This document shows positions 27,188 to 37,085 of a DNA stretch of 64,000 nucleotides, piece by piece (the stretch's first letter is position 1; each line of letters starts with the position of its first letter). A program made the translations under genes and the position numbers. This DNA is from Aliiglaciecola sp. CAU 1673 (GTDB taxonomy: Bacteria; Pseudomonadota; Gammaproteobacteria; Enterobacterales; Alteromonadaceae): positions 1-64,000 of the forward strand of contig NZ_JARHUG010000001.1 of NCBI RefSeq assembly GCF_029223185.1. The letters are read 5' to 3'. The notes under the pieces were generated by a model. It had not been told where the DNA came from and made no database searches. It saw only the letters and a list, made by a program, of their open reading frames with translations.

Positions 27188-29014
27188 ATGCAAGACTGGT
27201 TATTCCTCATTCCATTTATACCTTTTTGTTCTTCTATCCTTTTGATGCTATTTGCCGGACGTATCAACACCTTGGCAACGTCGCTCTTGGGGGTAGGCAG
27301 CCTGGCTGTGTCGGCGGTACTTACCCTGTTGGTGGGGCTGGAGTTTTATCAACAGGGCGCGCAGAGCTGGCAGCAAAGCCTGTTTACCTGGCTGGAGCTG
27401 GATGGGGCATCCATCGGCTTTAGCTTGTATCTGGACCAGTTATCCATGTTGATGATGGGGGTGGTCTGTGGCGTGGGCTTTTTGATCCATTGGTATGCGG
27501 CGGCTTATATGGCCAGCGACCCGCATATGCCGCGCTTTTTCGCCTATATGAATCTGTTTGTGGCGGCCATGTTGGTGTTAGTGCTGGCGGACAACCTGGT
27601 GCTGCTCTATCTGGGGTGGGAAGGGGTAGGGCTGTGCAGCTTTTTGCTGATCGGCTTTTGGCAGCAGGAAAAAGCCAATGCCCGGGGGGCGCGCAAGGCC
27701 TTTGTGGTGACCCGCATCGGTGATACGGCGCTGATGCTGGGGTTGCTGATGCTCTTTGATCTTTTTGCCAGCCTCTCTATCGGCGATATCTTGACCCAAG
27801 TACCGCAATTAGGTGTGTCAAATCTTGATCAGAAACTGCTTTGGATCTGTCTGCTGTTATTAGGAGGCGCCGTCGGCAAATCGGCACAACTGCCATTGCA
27901 GACATGGTTACCCGATGCGATGGCCGGCCCTACTCCGGTCAGTGCCCTGATCCATGCGGCGACCATGGTCACCGCAGGGGTCTATTTAATTGCCAGGCTG
28001 CATCCCTTGTATCTTCAGGTTCCCTTAGCCCTGGAAATTGTCGCCTGGGTGGGCGCGCTCACCCTGGTATTAGCCGGGCTGGCCGCCTTGATGCAAAGCG
28101 ATATCAAGCGCGTGCTGGCGTATTCCACCATGAGCCAAATCGGCTATATGTTTTTGGGGTTGGGGGTGATGGCCTTCGACGCGGCCATTTTCCACTTGAT
28201 GACCCATGCCTTTTTTAAAGCGCTGCTATTTCTTTGTGCTGGTAGCATTATCCTTAAGCTGCACCATCAGCAGGATATTTTTAAGATGGGTGGCTTGGCC
28301 CGACAGTTACCCAAAACCAGTGGTTTGTTTCTATTGGGACTGTTGGCATTGGTAGCTGTGCCAGGCAGCGCCGGTTTTTTCAGTAAAGAAGCCATTCTGG
28401 CTGGCGCCTGGCAAGCCAGTAACCCCATGCTGTGGTATCTGGGATTGTTTGGCGCTTTGCTGACAAGCCTTTACAGTTTCAGGCTGTATTTTTTAGTCTG
28501 TCTGGGCACGCCCAGTTTTAAAGGAAAAACGCAGGATTATGGGGCGGCCAGTCATTTTATGTTACCCCTTTGGATCCTGGGAGGGCTGGCGCTGGCCGGG
28601 GGCTATATGGCTCCGCAACTGGCCGCTGTATTACCGGCATCTCCGCTGGAGCATCCCGATCTGTTGGCCATGTGGCTACCCGTTGGCTTGGCATTGGTGG
28701 GGCTCCTACTGGCCTGGTGGTGGTTCGGACCGGCAAAGCCGCCACAACCTTCCACCGCCGCTTGGGCCGCTTTGCTGAAAGATGGTCTGGGCTTCGACCG
28801 GTTATATGAAACCCTGTTCACCCGCCCGTTGCTATGGTTTAGCCGACTGAATCGCCGTGATGGATTCGACCAACTGACGTGGTTGATGGTCTGGCTAAAC
28901 CTCAATATTCACCGCCTTGGTACACTAACCCAAAACGGACAGCTGCGCTGGTATCTGGCCGTTATGTTGGCAGGCGGCATTTTAATGCTGGGAGGACTGC
29001 TATGGTGGCGCTAA
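27188..29014 (+). CDS. nuoL: NADH-quinone oxidoreductase subunit L
   Basis: A 608-residue antiporter-like proton pump subunit, with the long lateral helix at the C terminus. Conserved Glu and Lys are in LGWEGVGLCSFLLIGFW and GKSAQLPLQTWLPDAMAGPTPVSALIHAATMVTAG, followed by KRVLAYSTMSQIGYM and HAFFKALLFLCAG. Size matches E. coli NuoL (613). Overlaps nuoM by 13 bp. Confidence 0.97.
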   Translation: MQDWLFLIPFIPFCSSILLMLFAGRINTLATSLLGVGSLAVSAVLTLLVGLEFYQQGAQSWQQSLFTWLELDGASIGFSLYLDQLSMLMMGVVCGVGFLIHWYAAAYMASDPHMPRFFAYMNLFVAAMLVLVLADNLVLLYLGWEGVGLCSFLLIGFWQQEKANARGARKAFVVTRIGDTALMLGLLMLFDLFASLSIGDILTQVPQLGVSNLDQKLLWICLLLLGGAVGKSAQLPLQTWLPDAMAGPTPVSALIHAATMVTAGVYLIARLHPLYLQVPLALEIVAWVGALTLVLAGLAALMQSDIKRVLAYSTMSQIGYMFLGLGVMAFDAAIFHLMTHAFFKALLFLCAGSIILKLHHQQDIFKMGGLARQLPKTSGLFLLGLLALVAVPGSAGFFSKEAILAGAWQASNPMLWYLGLFGALLTSLYSFRLYFLVCLGTPSFKGKTQDYGAASHFMLPLWILGGLALAGGYMAPQLAAVLPASPLEHPDLLAMWLPVGLALVGLLLAWWWFGPAKPPQPSTAAWAALLKDGLGFDRLYETLFTRPLLWFSRLNRRDGFDQLTWLMVWLNLNIHRLGTLTQNGQLRWYLAVMLAGGILMLGGLLWWR

Positions 29015-30450
29015 GCCTGCTGCTATTCCTGCCCTTAATCTTGGGCATCCTGGCCTGGGGTGCCGAGCGTGTTCGTGCCGGTAGCGCCAATTATATGAGT
29101 CTGGCCGGCCTTGGTCTGCTGCTGGTGTTCTTTCTCAGTTTGCAAGCTGAGAGTCACCTCAAACTGGTGTGGTTTGCCCGCTTTAATGTGTATTTTTCCC
29201 TTTATCTGGATGGATTGGCGCAGCTGATGATCCTGCTGACCCTGCTGCTCGCAGTGCTGGCGGTATTGGTGTCCTGGCGTGAGATCCGAAGTAATCGCGG
29301 CTTTTTTCATTTTAATCTGATGTTTAGCCTGTCCGGCATTATCGGCGTATTTCTGGCCCGGGATCTGTTTTTGTTTTTCCTGTGTTGGGAAGTGATGCTG
29401 TTGCCGATGACGGCGCTGATTTTGATTTGGGGCCACGAAGGACGTCGTTACGCTGCCTTTAAGTTCTTTATCTTTACCCAGGCCAGTAGCTTACTTATGC
29501 TGATTGCCATTATCGGCCTGGCGCTGGCACAGCTTTCGGCAAGCGGGCAATACAGCTTCGATATGCAGGCCCTTGCAAAACTGGATCTGCCTATGGCCAG
29601 TCAATGGTGGCTGATGCTGGGCTTTTTTATCGCCTTTGCGGTGAAGTTACCCTGTGTTCCATTACATACCTGGCTGCCCGATGCTCATACCCAGGCACCC
29701 ACCGCCGGCAGCGTGCTCCTGGCCGGGATCCTGTTAAAAACCGGTGCGTACGGCTTTATCCGCATTTTGATGCCACTGTTCCCCGAGGCCGCACAGGCTT
29801 TTTCGCCGCTGGCGGTCAGTCTGGGCGTATTCAGCATACTCTATGGCGCCTTAATGGCCTTTAGTCAGAATGACTTTAAACGCCTGGTCGCCTATTCCAG
29901 CATCAGTCATATGGGTTTTATTCTGCTGGCCTTGTTCAGTTGGCATCCTCTGGCTTTACAAGGGGCGGTGCTGACCATGGTGGCCCATGGCATCAGCAGT
30001 GCGGCACTCTTTTGTATCGCTGGTATGTTGCAGCAACGGCTGCATAGCAGGGAGTTATCCAAGATGGGCGGACTTTGGAGTAGCGCACCGAAGATGGCGG
30101 CCCTGACACTGGTGTTTGTAATGGCCGGTATTGGTATGCCGGGGTTGGCTAACTTTAACGGGGAACTTTTGTCTCTGTTAGGTAGTTACAAAATCTTTCC
30201 TATACATGCCATGTTGGCGGCGCTCGCCATTATCGGTTCAGCCCTTTATGGTTTGCATCTGTTCCAACGTGCCTTCCAGGGACCGGCAAACCAGCAAGTG
30301 GTGGATTTGGATAAGCGCGAACTGACATTCTGTTTGTTGTTGCTGCTGGCCTTGGTGTACTTCGGCCTGCAGCCGCAGAGTCTGCTGCAAATCAGCGAAC
30401 CCTGGTTGCAACAGCTTGGTCAGATCGCTACTCAAGTGGTGCGCCCATGA
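29002..30450 (+). CDS. nuoM: NADH-quinone oxidoreductase subunit M
   Basis: A 482-residue antiporter-like subunit. Start chosen at 29002 (MVALSLLLFLPL) because GGAGG lies 6 nt upstream and the first residues form a normal membrane helix; the reading from 28879 adds a non-family stretch inside nuoL. Motifs: FFLCWEVMLLPMTALI with the channel Glu, and KLPCVPLHTWLPDAHTQAPT with the conserved Lys. Four-base overlap with nuoN. Confidence 0.96.
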   Translation: MVALSLLLFLPLILGILAWGAERVRAGSANYMSLAGLGLLLVFFLSLQAESHLKLVWFARFNVYFSLYLDGLAQLMILLTLLLAVLAVLVSWREIRSNRGFFHFNLMFSLSGIIGVFLARDLFLFFLCWEVMLLPMTALILIWGHEGRRYAAFKFFIFTQASSLLMLIAIIGLALAQLSASGQYSFDMQALAKLDLPMASQWWLMLGFFIAFAVKLPCVPLHTWLPDAHTQAPTAGSVLLAGILLKTGAYGFIRILMPLFPEAAQAFSPLAVSLGVFSILYGALMAFSQNDFKRLVAYSSISHMGFILLALFSWHPLALQGAVLTMVAHGISSAALFCIAGMLQQRLHSRELSKMGGLWSSAPKMAALTLVFVMAGIGMPGLANFNGELLSLLGSYKIFPIHAMLAALAIIGSALYGLHLFQRAFQGPANQQVVDLDKRELTFCLLLLLALVYFGLQPQSLLQISEPWLQQLGQIATQVVRP

Positions 30451-31877
30451 ACCGGATCGAGTTGATATCTCTGCTTCCGGTGCTTGTTTTGGCCAGCGGT
30501 ATTATGGTGCTGATGCTGCAAACCGCCAGCAGGCGTAGCGAACATCTCAGCCGCTGGATTTGCTTACTGACACTTATCCTTAGTCTGGCTGCCCAGCTTT
30601 GGCATTATCCTGATGCGGCTCAACCCATTACCAGACTACTAGCCTTTGAGCCTGTCGGTGCCTTTTTCGGCATACTGGTATTAGTGGCCGGGGTGTCAGT
30701 GACCCTTATCCAGGGACCTTATGCCGCAAAACAGCGCGAACCCGCCGAGGAATTTTATCTATTGCTGCTTTGCAGCTGCTTAGGTGCCTTATTGCTGACG
30801 CTGGCCAGCCATGTGGGCACGGTGATCTTGTCCTTAGAGCTGATGAGCCTGCCGTTTTTGGCCATGATGGCCTATAACCGCCAGCGCACGGACGCGCTAG
30901 AAGCGGCCTTTAAGTATCTGATCCTCTCTGGCGCGGCCAGTAGTCTGCTGCTGATGGGCTTTGCACTGCTCTACGTTACAGGGGGCACTCTGGAACTGGC
31001 GCATATTCTGCCCGAACAGCCGGGACTGTTGGCCAGGGCTGGATTGGTGCTGGTGATGGCCGCATTGGCCTTCAAGCTATCTCTGGTGCCCCTGCATATC
31101 TGGACCGCCGATGTTTACCAGGGAGCTAACCTAAGCGCCACCTTACTGCTCACCTCTGTATCCAAGGCTGCCGCCTTTGCGCTTCTGATCAAACTGATGC
31201 TGGCCACGCCGCCGGTGTTCGCCAGGGACCTCTATTTGATGCTCAGCCTGATGGCCATTGCCAGTATGCTGCTGGGCAATTGGTTGGCGCTGCTGCAAAA
31301 CAGCATCAAACGACTAATGGCCTATTCCGCCATCGCCCATATGGGCTATGCCCTGGTGGCGGCTATTGTGGCTACCCAATCCGGTCATCGTCTGGTGGTG
31401 GAAGGCGCGGCCTATTATCTGCTGGCGTATCTGATTGCCTCTATTCTGATCTTTGGCATTTTGGCGTTACTCTCCGATTTAGGCGCCGATGCCGACAAGG
31501 ATGACATCCATGATGTGAAAGGCCTGTTTTGGCAACATCCCTGGTTGGCGGTAGGCCTGAGCCTGGCCTTTTTGTCTTTGGCAGGTATGCCCATTACGGT
31601 GGGCTTTATCGGTAAGTTTTATCTGCTAACCCTGGCGGTGAAATCCGAATTGTGGTGGTTGATTGCCGCTATGCTGTTGGGCAGTGCGGTGGGCTTGTAT
31701 TATTACCTGCGGGTTATCTTCAGCCTTTATGCTGAAGGCAAAAAAGGTGAAACGGCGGTAACCGGCAATCACACAAGCAGAGGCTGGCTGGGACTGATGG
31801 CGGCAGTATTGCTGCTGCTGGGTATACTGCCGGGGTTGTTGGGTGACAGACTCGGTTTGTTATTGCTGAGCTCTTAA
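30447..31877 (+). CDS. nuoN: NADH-quinone oxidoreductase subunit N
   Basis: A 476-residue antiporter-like subunit and last gene of the nuo operon. Motifs: ILSLELMSLPFLAMMAY, FKLSLVPLHIWTADVYQGA and SIKRLMAYSAIAHMGYALV. Its 3' end overlaps the convergent TetR gene by 18 bp with no terminator hairpin visible between them, so transcripts may run into each other. Confidence 0.96.
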   Translation: MNRIELISLLPVLVLASGIMVLMLQTASRRSEHLSRWICLLTLILSLAAQLWHYPDAAQPITRLLAFEPVGAFFGILVLVAGVSVTLIQGPYAAKQREPAEEFYLLLLCSCLGALLLTLASHVGTVILSLELMSLPFLAMMAYNRQRTDALEAAFKYLILSGAASSLLLMGFALLYVTGGTLELAHILPEQPGLLARAGLVLVMAALAFKLSLVPLHIWTADVYQGANLSATLLLTSVSKAAAFALLIKLMLATPPVFARDLYLMLSLMAIASMLLGNWLALLQNSIKRLMAYSAIAHMGYALVAAIVATQSGHRLVVEGAAYYLLAYLIASILIFGILALLSDLGADADKDDIHDVKGLFWQHPWLAVGLSLAFLSLAGMPITVGFIGKFYLLTLAVKSELWWLIAAMLLGSAVGLYYYLRVIFSLYAEGKKGETAVTGNHTSRGWLGLMAAVLLLLGILPGLLGDRLGLLLLSS

Positions 31878-32522
31878 GTAGGGCTTAAGCATGTGCATTA
31901 AGTTTTTCACTGCAAAATCCACCAGATGCTCTTTTTTCTGCTTACTCATGGAAAATTCCAATCCCAGTAAACTGCGCAGATGGTAGTCCCCTTTCAGCAA
32001 ATTTAAAAAGGCCAGGGTCAGCCACATGGCTTCCTGCTCTGATAATTGAAAATCGGGTTGCTTCTGCATAATCTGGCCAACCATTTTGGCGCTTTGCTCG
32101 GGGCCTGCCTGGAAAAACAGGGCAGCCACTTGCGGTGACTGCTGCACTTCACCAATCACTACCCGGTGCATGGCAATAACATCCTCATCCAGTAGCAGCT
32201 CAATAAACTGATAAGCGAGGCGACGCATAATGTCTTCGAAGCAGAGATCTTGTTGCTGCTCGTGAGGGTCGTCCAACTGATACTGCGCCAATTTGCCGTG
32301 GATCACCGCTTGAAACAGCATCTCCTTATTGCTGAAATGGGAGTAGAGGGTTTGCTTGGAGACGCCAGCCCTGTTGGCGACCTGATCCATAGTAGTGCCG
32401 CTTAAGCCGCTTTGCAGAAACAAGCAAGCAGCCGCATCGATAATCTGTTTGCATTTGGCTGCACTTTTAGGTCGTCCCGGTTTTCGGCCCGACGCTTGGG
32501 GGGAAGTTTGTTTACTGCTCAC
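31860..32522 (-). CDS. TetR family transcriptional repressor
   Basis: A 220-residue regulator that begins with GTG. The N-terminal helix-turn-helix is clear: IIDAAACLFLQSGLSGTTMDQVANRAGVSKQTLYSHFSNKEMLF (two adjoining segments, residues about 27-70). The C-terminal ligand domain resembles the AcrR-like TetR_C group (LTLAFLNLLKGDYHLRSLLG). It is divergent from an RND adaptor and pump, the usual arrangement for a local efflux repressor, so it probably represses them and itself. Confidence 0.9.
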   Translation of the reverse strand: MSSKQTSPQASGRKPGRPKSAAKCKQIIDAAACLFLQSGLSGTTMDQVANRAGVSKQTLYSHFSNKEMLFQAVIHGKLAQYQLDDPHEQQQDLCFEDIMRRLAYQFIELLLDEDVIAMHRVVIGEVQQSPQVAALFFQAGPEQSAKMVGQIMQKQPDFQLSEQEAMWLTLAFLNLLKGDYHLRSLLGLEFSMSKQKKEHLVDFAVKNLMHMLKPYLRAQQ

Positions 32523-32588
32523 GGGACGCGGATACCTCTGCCTTAAATAACCTTTTACAAAAACATAAACTGATCTGATTGAATAATC

Positions 32589-32602
32589 AAACCGTACAGT
32601 CT
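32589..32602. promoter_or_regulatory. Possible TetR operator in the divergent efflux region
   Basis: In the 135-bp region between the repressor and adaptor genes, AAACCGTACAGTCT is an imperfect palindrome about GTAC, similar in style to TetR-family operators. Only three of five flanking pairs match, so this is a weak candidate. Confidence 0.3.
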
Positions 32603-32657
32603 AGTATTTAAATCAATTGCTTTACGACTTTGCCCATTTTCTTCCAAAAGGCATCCC

Positions 32658-33821
32658 ATGGTAAACCAAAGTTCCCATAGTAAAACAAAGCTAACACTGC
32701 TTTTGGCAGTAGTCTTACCTTTTATCCTCCTCGGCGGACTTTTGTATGCCGCCGGTCACGGTCAGCAAACCGAGGGGGAGACTGTCCATCAACCTATGCC
32801 GGTTCAGGCAGGACATTTACAGCTACAGGACAGCTATGAAGTTGAGCGTCTGGCATTAGCTAAGGTTGAAAGCCCTAATCTGGCTCAAGTGGGTTTTGAG
32901 CTGTCCGGCAAGGTAAAAACGCTGTATCGGGATGAGGGTGAGCAGGTCAATGCTGGGGAGTTGCTGGCACAGTTGGACACCGCGCGTATCGATGCCGAAC
33001 TGATGCAGCTAAAAGCCAGTCTAGAGCGCACACGCGCCGACGCCAGATTGGCGGCATTGACGGAGCAACGTGTGGCCCAATTAGTGGCCCGAAAACTGGA
33101 TTCTGCACAGCGTCTGGATGAGGCTAAAGAGGCTCTGGCAGCGGCACAAGCGAGAGTGAAGGAAACCGAAGCCGGCGTCGCCCGGTTGCAGGTAGAGCTT
33201 GAAAAGTCGCGCATACTGGCCCCCTTCTCCGGGACTTTAACCAGCCGCAGGGTGGATGAGGGGACGGTGGTAGCAGCAGGTACGCCGGTTTTTACCCTGC
33301 AACAAGCAAGTGGCCTGGAGGCGCGTCTCGCGCTGGGGGCACAGGACGCCAGCGCGCTGACAGTGGGACAAAAGGTAACCATGTACCGTCAGGGTGAGAT
33401 CTTTGATGGCATCGTGAAATCCATTGGACGCCACCGTGCTTTGGATACTCGTACCCTGGATGTGATGGTCAGCCTTGATGATCAAAGCAGCCTTCTGGTG
33501 CCCGGTGACTTACTCGAATTTAAATTACACAAAAAAGTAAACCAACGCGGCGCCTGGGTGCCAAGACAAGCTTTGAGTACTGGTGTACGCGGATTATGGA
33601 ATCTTTATCTGTTGGAGCAAGTGGAGCAGAACCACCGTATTCGTCCGCAGTTGGTAGAGGTACTGCATTTAGAGCAAGACAGGGCCTTTGTTAGCGGTGC
33701 ATTGGCCGACAACACACCGCTGGTACTTAACGGCACGCAGCGGTTAGTGCCGGGGCAATTGGTGTCGGTGCAAGGGTTTACGGATGTTCTGGCGATGACG
33801 ACAGGTGATGGCCATGAGTGA
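32658..33821 (+). CDS. RND efflux periplasmic adaptor (membrane fusion protein)
   Basis: A 387-residue HlyD-type adaptor. One N-terminal membrane anchor (residues about 11-30) without a lipobox. Domain order: lipoyl half (SGKVKTLYRDEGEQVNAGELLAQLDT), a coiled-coil hairpin (about 95-165, Ala/Glu/Arg-rich), second lipoyl half (ILAPFSGTLTSRRVDEGTVVAAGTPVFTL), then beta-barrel and membrane-proximal domains. It links the pump to an outer-membrane channel, which is not encoded here. Overlaps the pump gene. Confidence 0.93.
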   Translation: MVNQSSHSKTKLTLLLAVVLPFILLGGLLYAAGHGQQTEGETVHQPMPVQAGHLQLQDSYEVERLALAKVESPNLAQVGFELSGKVKTLYRDEGEQVNAGELLAQLDTARIDAELMQLKASLERTRADARLAALTEQRVAQLVARKLDSAQRLDEAKEALAAAQARVKETEAGVARLQVELEKSRILAPFSGTLTSRRVDEGTVVAAGTPVFTLQQASGLEARLALGAQDASALTVGQKVTMYRQGEIFDGIVKSIGRHRALDTRTLDVMVSLDDQSSLLVPGDLLEFKLHKKVNQRGAWVPRQALSTGVRGLWNLYLLEQVEQNHRIRPQLVEVLHLEQDRAFVSGALADNTPLVLNGTQRLVPGQLVSVQGFTDVLAMTTGDGHE

Positions 33822-36800
33822 GAGCAGCCCTTGGTACACCGCCTTCTACCGTCGCGGTCATCTGCTGGCCTTATCTATCGTGATCTTGCTGGTAGCGGGT
33901 TTGTCTGCACTTACTCACCTTCCGCGCCTTGAAGATCCAAGAATTGACACCCGCAACGTCCTGATCCTGACGCCCTATCCTGGAGCGTCTGCCGAGCGGG
34001 TGGAGACCCTGGTTACCGATGTGTTGGAAGACGAATTACGGCAATTGCATGAAATTAAGGAAATCAAATCCACCTCGCGTAGCGGTATCTCTACGCTGTC
34101 TGTGGAATTGCAGGCTTGGGTCAATAATCACACCAATGAAGCCATCTTCTCAAAGATCCGGGATCGCTTAAATGACGCCTCTGCGCGCCTTCCCCAAGGG
34201 GCCGGGGTACCTGAATTGGATGACAAGCGCGCTGCCACCGCCTTTACCTTGGTGCTTGGCTTATTGCCCAAGGATCCACAGCACCCCAGTTTGCCGTTAC
34301 TGAGTCGCTTGGCCGACGAACTGGCCGATCGCATGCGCAATGTGCCTGGTACAGAATTGGTGCGCATTTACGGTGAGCTGGATGAGGAAGTCCTGGTTAG
34401 CCTCGATAGTGCTGCCCTGGGAGCTGCACAGCTGGAATTGCAGGATATCAGCCGGTTAGTGGCCGCCAGTGATCCCAAATTGCCGGCTGGAATATTGCGA
34501 GGTGCTCAGCAAGACAGTCGCTTGCAGGTGGCTCAGGAGCTCGATAGCCTTTCACGTATTCGCGATTTACCGCTGCGGGCTTCAGACAAGGGGGGCCTGC
34601 TGCGCCTCGGCGATATCGCTGAAGTAGAGCGTGCCTGGCGCACTCCCGTCAATGACTTGGCCCTTATCAACGGCGAACGTGGGGTAATGGTGGCCGTGCG
34701 TATGCAGCCCACTGTAAGGGTTGATAACTGGGTTGCCGCCGCAAAGCAGGAACTGGCGGCATTTAACAACCAGTACGGTGGCAGTCTGCGTACCGACATC
34801 CTGTTTGACCAGAATGAATACACCCAGGCGCGGCTGTCAGATTTGACCCAAAACCTGTTGCTCGGTTGCCTGGTGGTGATGGCCGTGGTCCTGGTATTCA
34901 TGGGCAAACGTTCTGCCCTGATTGTCGGTCTGGCCTTACCATTAAGTGCCGGTTTTACGCTGTTTTCGCTGAATTTCTTCGATGAGCAAATTCACCAAAT
35001 GTCGATCTTCGGCATCATCATCGCCATTGGTCTTTTAATTGATAATGCCATTGTGGTCACCGACGAGATCCGCGCCAGATTGCTGGAGCCGCAAAACAGT
35101 CGCTTACAGGCATTGGTGGGCAGTCTGCGTCACCTGTTTGTGCCGCTGCTTTCTTCCACCCTGACTACGGTACTGGGCTTTATGCCGATCTTCTTACTAC
35201 CTGGCAATATCGGTGATTTTGTCGGCCCTATCGCCATTAGTGTGGTGATGGCATTACTTGGCTCATTGGCCATATCACTGACCATTATTGCGGCTTTGGC
35301 CGCCCGCTACTTGCCGCGTGAAGAGGTCAAAGCCGATTCGCGCTGGTGGCGCACTGGCGTACAATGGCCGGGCCTTACCGATGCTTTTGCCAAGTTTCTG
35401 GGCACCAGTTTGAAGAATCCATTGCCAAGCCTTTCCTTGGTGGTGGGCTTGTCACTTGCCGGTTTCGTACTTGCTTCGCAACTGGGTAATGTGTTTTTCC
35501 CCAGTGCCGACCGAGACCAGTTTCAAATCTACTTCTGGATGCCAAGCGGCACGGCTATCAGTCATACCACTGAGCAGGTGCAAAAGGCCGATGCGCTGAT
35601 CCGCGCCGATGAGGACGTGAAGCAAGTCACCTGGTTGGTGGGCGGCTCCAGCCCGTCGGTTTATTACAACCAGATCATGAACAAAGACGGCTCGCCGCAT
35701 TTTGCCAATGCGGTTATCACGGCAACAGGCGTTGAGCAAGCAGCCGGTCTGATAGCACGCTTGCAAAGTCAGTTGGATGAAGCCTTACCCGAAGCCAAAG
35801 TGGTGGTCAGGGCTTTTGGTCAGGGACCGCCCATCTCTGCCCCTGTGGGTGTGGAAATCTATGGTCAGGATCTGGAAACCCTGGCCACATTGGGTGAGCA
35901 GGTGCGATTGGCCATGTCAGAAACGCCTGGCATTACTCAATCCATTGCTTCTATCAGCTTGGGGGAGTCAGAGTTACAACTGGCCGTCAGCCGTGAAATC
36001 GGTCAATTTACCCAATTGCCACTTACAGACATCGCTATGCAACTGCAGAGTTCACTGGAAGGCAGCCTGGGTGGCTCGGTGTTGGAAGATACAGAAGAGA
36101 TCCCGGTACGAATCCGTCTAAATGCCGAACAACGCAGCGATATAGGCCAACTGGCCGGACTGCCACTGCTCAATAGTCATTTAGCAATACAGCAGCGTTG
36201 GGTGCCGGTCTCAGCCCTGGGGGACTTGAAACTGCTACCCAACATCGATGGCATTACCCGCACCAATGGTTCGCGTGTTAACAGGGTAGAGGCCTTTCTT
36301 ACCCCCTCGGCCACGGCTATTGACGTTAACCGAGCGCTGAATCAAAAACTGCGGGAAGAAGGCTTTGAGCTGCCGCCGGGCTATCGTATCAAAATGGCCG
36401 GCGATGCCGATGAACAGCAGGAAGCGGTAGGCCAATTGGCAACATACTTACCTGTACTTGTGGTACTCATGTTGACTACTTTGATCCTGACGTTCCACAG
36501 TGTGCGCAATGCCTTGGTGATTGCCGCCGTGGCATTGCTTTCAACTGGTTATGGCTTGCTAAGCCTGTGGATTTCCGGCTTGCCGCTTGGCTTTAATCCC
36601 CTATTGGGCACGGCCGGTTTGATTGGTGTGGCCATTAACGGCTCTATTGTGGTGATTGCCGCCATCAACGCTAATCCACAAGCCCGTGCCGGCGACAGAC
36701 GCGCCATCGTGCGCGAAACCATGGGCTGCAGCCGGCATATTCTCTCCACCACGGTGACTACAGTGGGGGGCTTCGTACCCTTGCTGCTGTTTAGCGCAGG

Positions 36801-36957
36801 TACCTTTTGGCCACCATTGGCGGTGGTGCTGGCAGGCGGAGTCGGCTTCTCTGTGCTGCTGTCTTTGGGATTTACCCCAGTGGTGATGGCTTGGATTGGT
36901 GCTCGTCGCGCCAGGCAGGAGCAGATCGTGCCGGAGCTTGGTGCATTCGGCAGCTGA
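33814..36957 (+). CDS. RND efflux transporter, inner-membrane pump
   Basis: About 1048 residues, 12 transmembrane helices and two large periplasmic loops, as in AcrB-type pumps. Start placed at ATG 33814, with AGGTGA 5 nt before; in-frame starts at 33808 and 33805 cannot be excluded. Family motifs: PRLEDPRIDTRNVLILTPYPGAS near the N terminus and the TM4 proton-relay segment GLLIDNAIVVTDEI, where the usual Asp-Asp pair reads Asp-Asn. This places it in a branch distinct from AcrB. The substrate is unknown. Encoded with the adaptor, under a probable TetR repressor. Confidence 0.92.
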   Translation: MSESSPWYTAFYRRGHLLALSIVILLVAGLSALTHLPRLEDPRIDTRNVLILTPYPGASAERVETLVTDVLEDELRQLHEIKEIKSTSRSGISTLSVELQAWVNNHTNEAIFSKIRDRLNDASARLPQGAGVPELDDKRAATAFTLVLGLLPKDPQHPSLPLLSRLADELADRMRNVPGTELVRIYGELDEEVLVSLDSAALGAAQLELQDISRLVAASDPKLPAGILRGAQQDSRLQVAQELDSLSRIRDLPLRASDKGGLLRLGDIAEVERAWRTPVNDLALINGERGVMVAVRMQPTVRVDNWVAAAKQELAAFNNQYGGSLRTDILFDQNEYTQARLSDLTQNLLLGCLVVMAVVLVFMGKRSALIVGLALPLSAGFTLFSLNFFDEQIHQMSIFGIIIAIGLLIDNAIVVTDEIRARLLEPQNSRLQALVGSLRHLFVPLLSSTLTTVLGFMPIFLLPGNIGDFVGPIAISVVMALLGSLAISLTIIAALAARYLPREEVKADSRWWRTGVQWPGLTDAFAKFLGTSLKNPLPSLSLVVGLSLAGFVLASQLGNVFFPSADRDQFQIYFWMPSGTAISHTTEQVQKADALIRADEDVKQVTWLVGGSSPSVYYNQIMNKDGSPHFANAVITATGVEQAAGLIARLQSQLDEALPEAKVVVRAFGQGPPISAPVGVEIYGQDLETLATLGEQVRLAMSETPGITQSIASISLGESELQLAVSREIGQFTQLPLTDIAMQLQSSLEGSLGGSVLEDTEEIPVRIRLNAEQRSDIGQLAGLPLLNSHLAIQQRWVPVSALGDLKLLPNIDGITRTNGSRVNRVEAFLTPSATAIDVNRALNQKLREEGFELPPGYRIKMAGDADEQQEAVGQLATYLPVLVVLMLTTLILTFHSVRNALVIAAVALLSTGYGLLSLWISGLPLGFNPLLGTAGLIGVAINGSIVVIAAINANPQARAGDRRAIVRETMGCSRHILSTTVTTVGGFVPLLLFSAGTFWPPLAVVLAGGVGFSVLLSLGFTPVVMAWIGARRARQEQIVPELGAFGS

Positions 36958-37085
36958 TGGCTGAACACGACGGCAAGGGGCTTTCAGGCAGGAGCCTAGA
37001 GAATCAATAGAATTGCGGACAAGTAATGAACCTTTCTAATAACAACTGCGTAACAAAATTGGTTTATAAACTGTGGAGAAAATGT

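Noticed and set aside
28879-29001. 41-residue N-terminal extension of NuoM
   Set aside because: Lies inside nuoL, has no ribosome-binding site and does not resemble NuoM.
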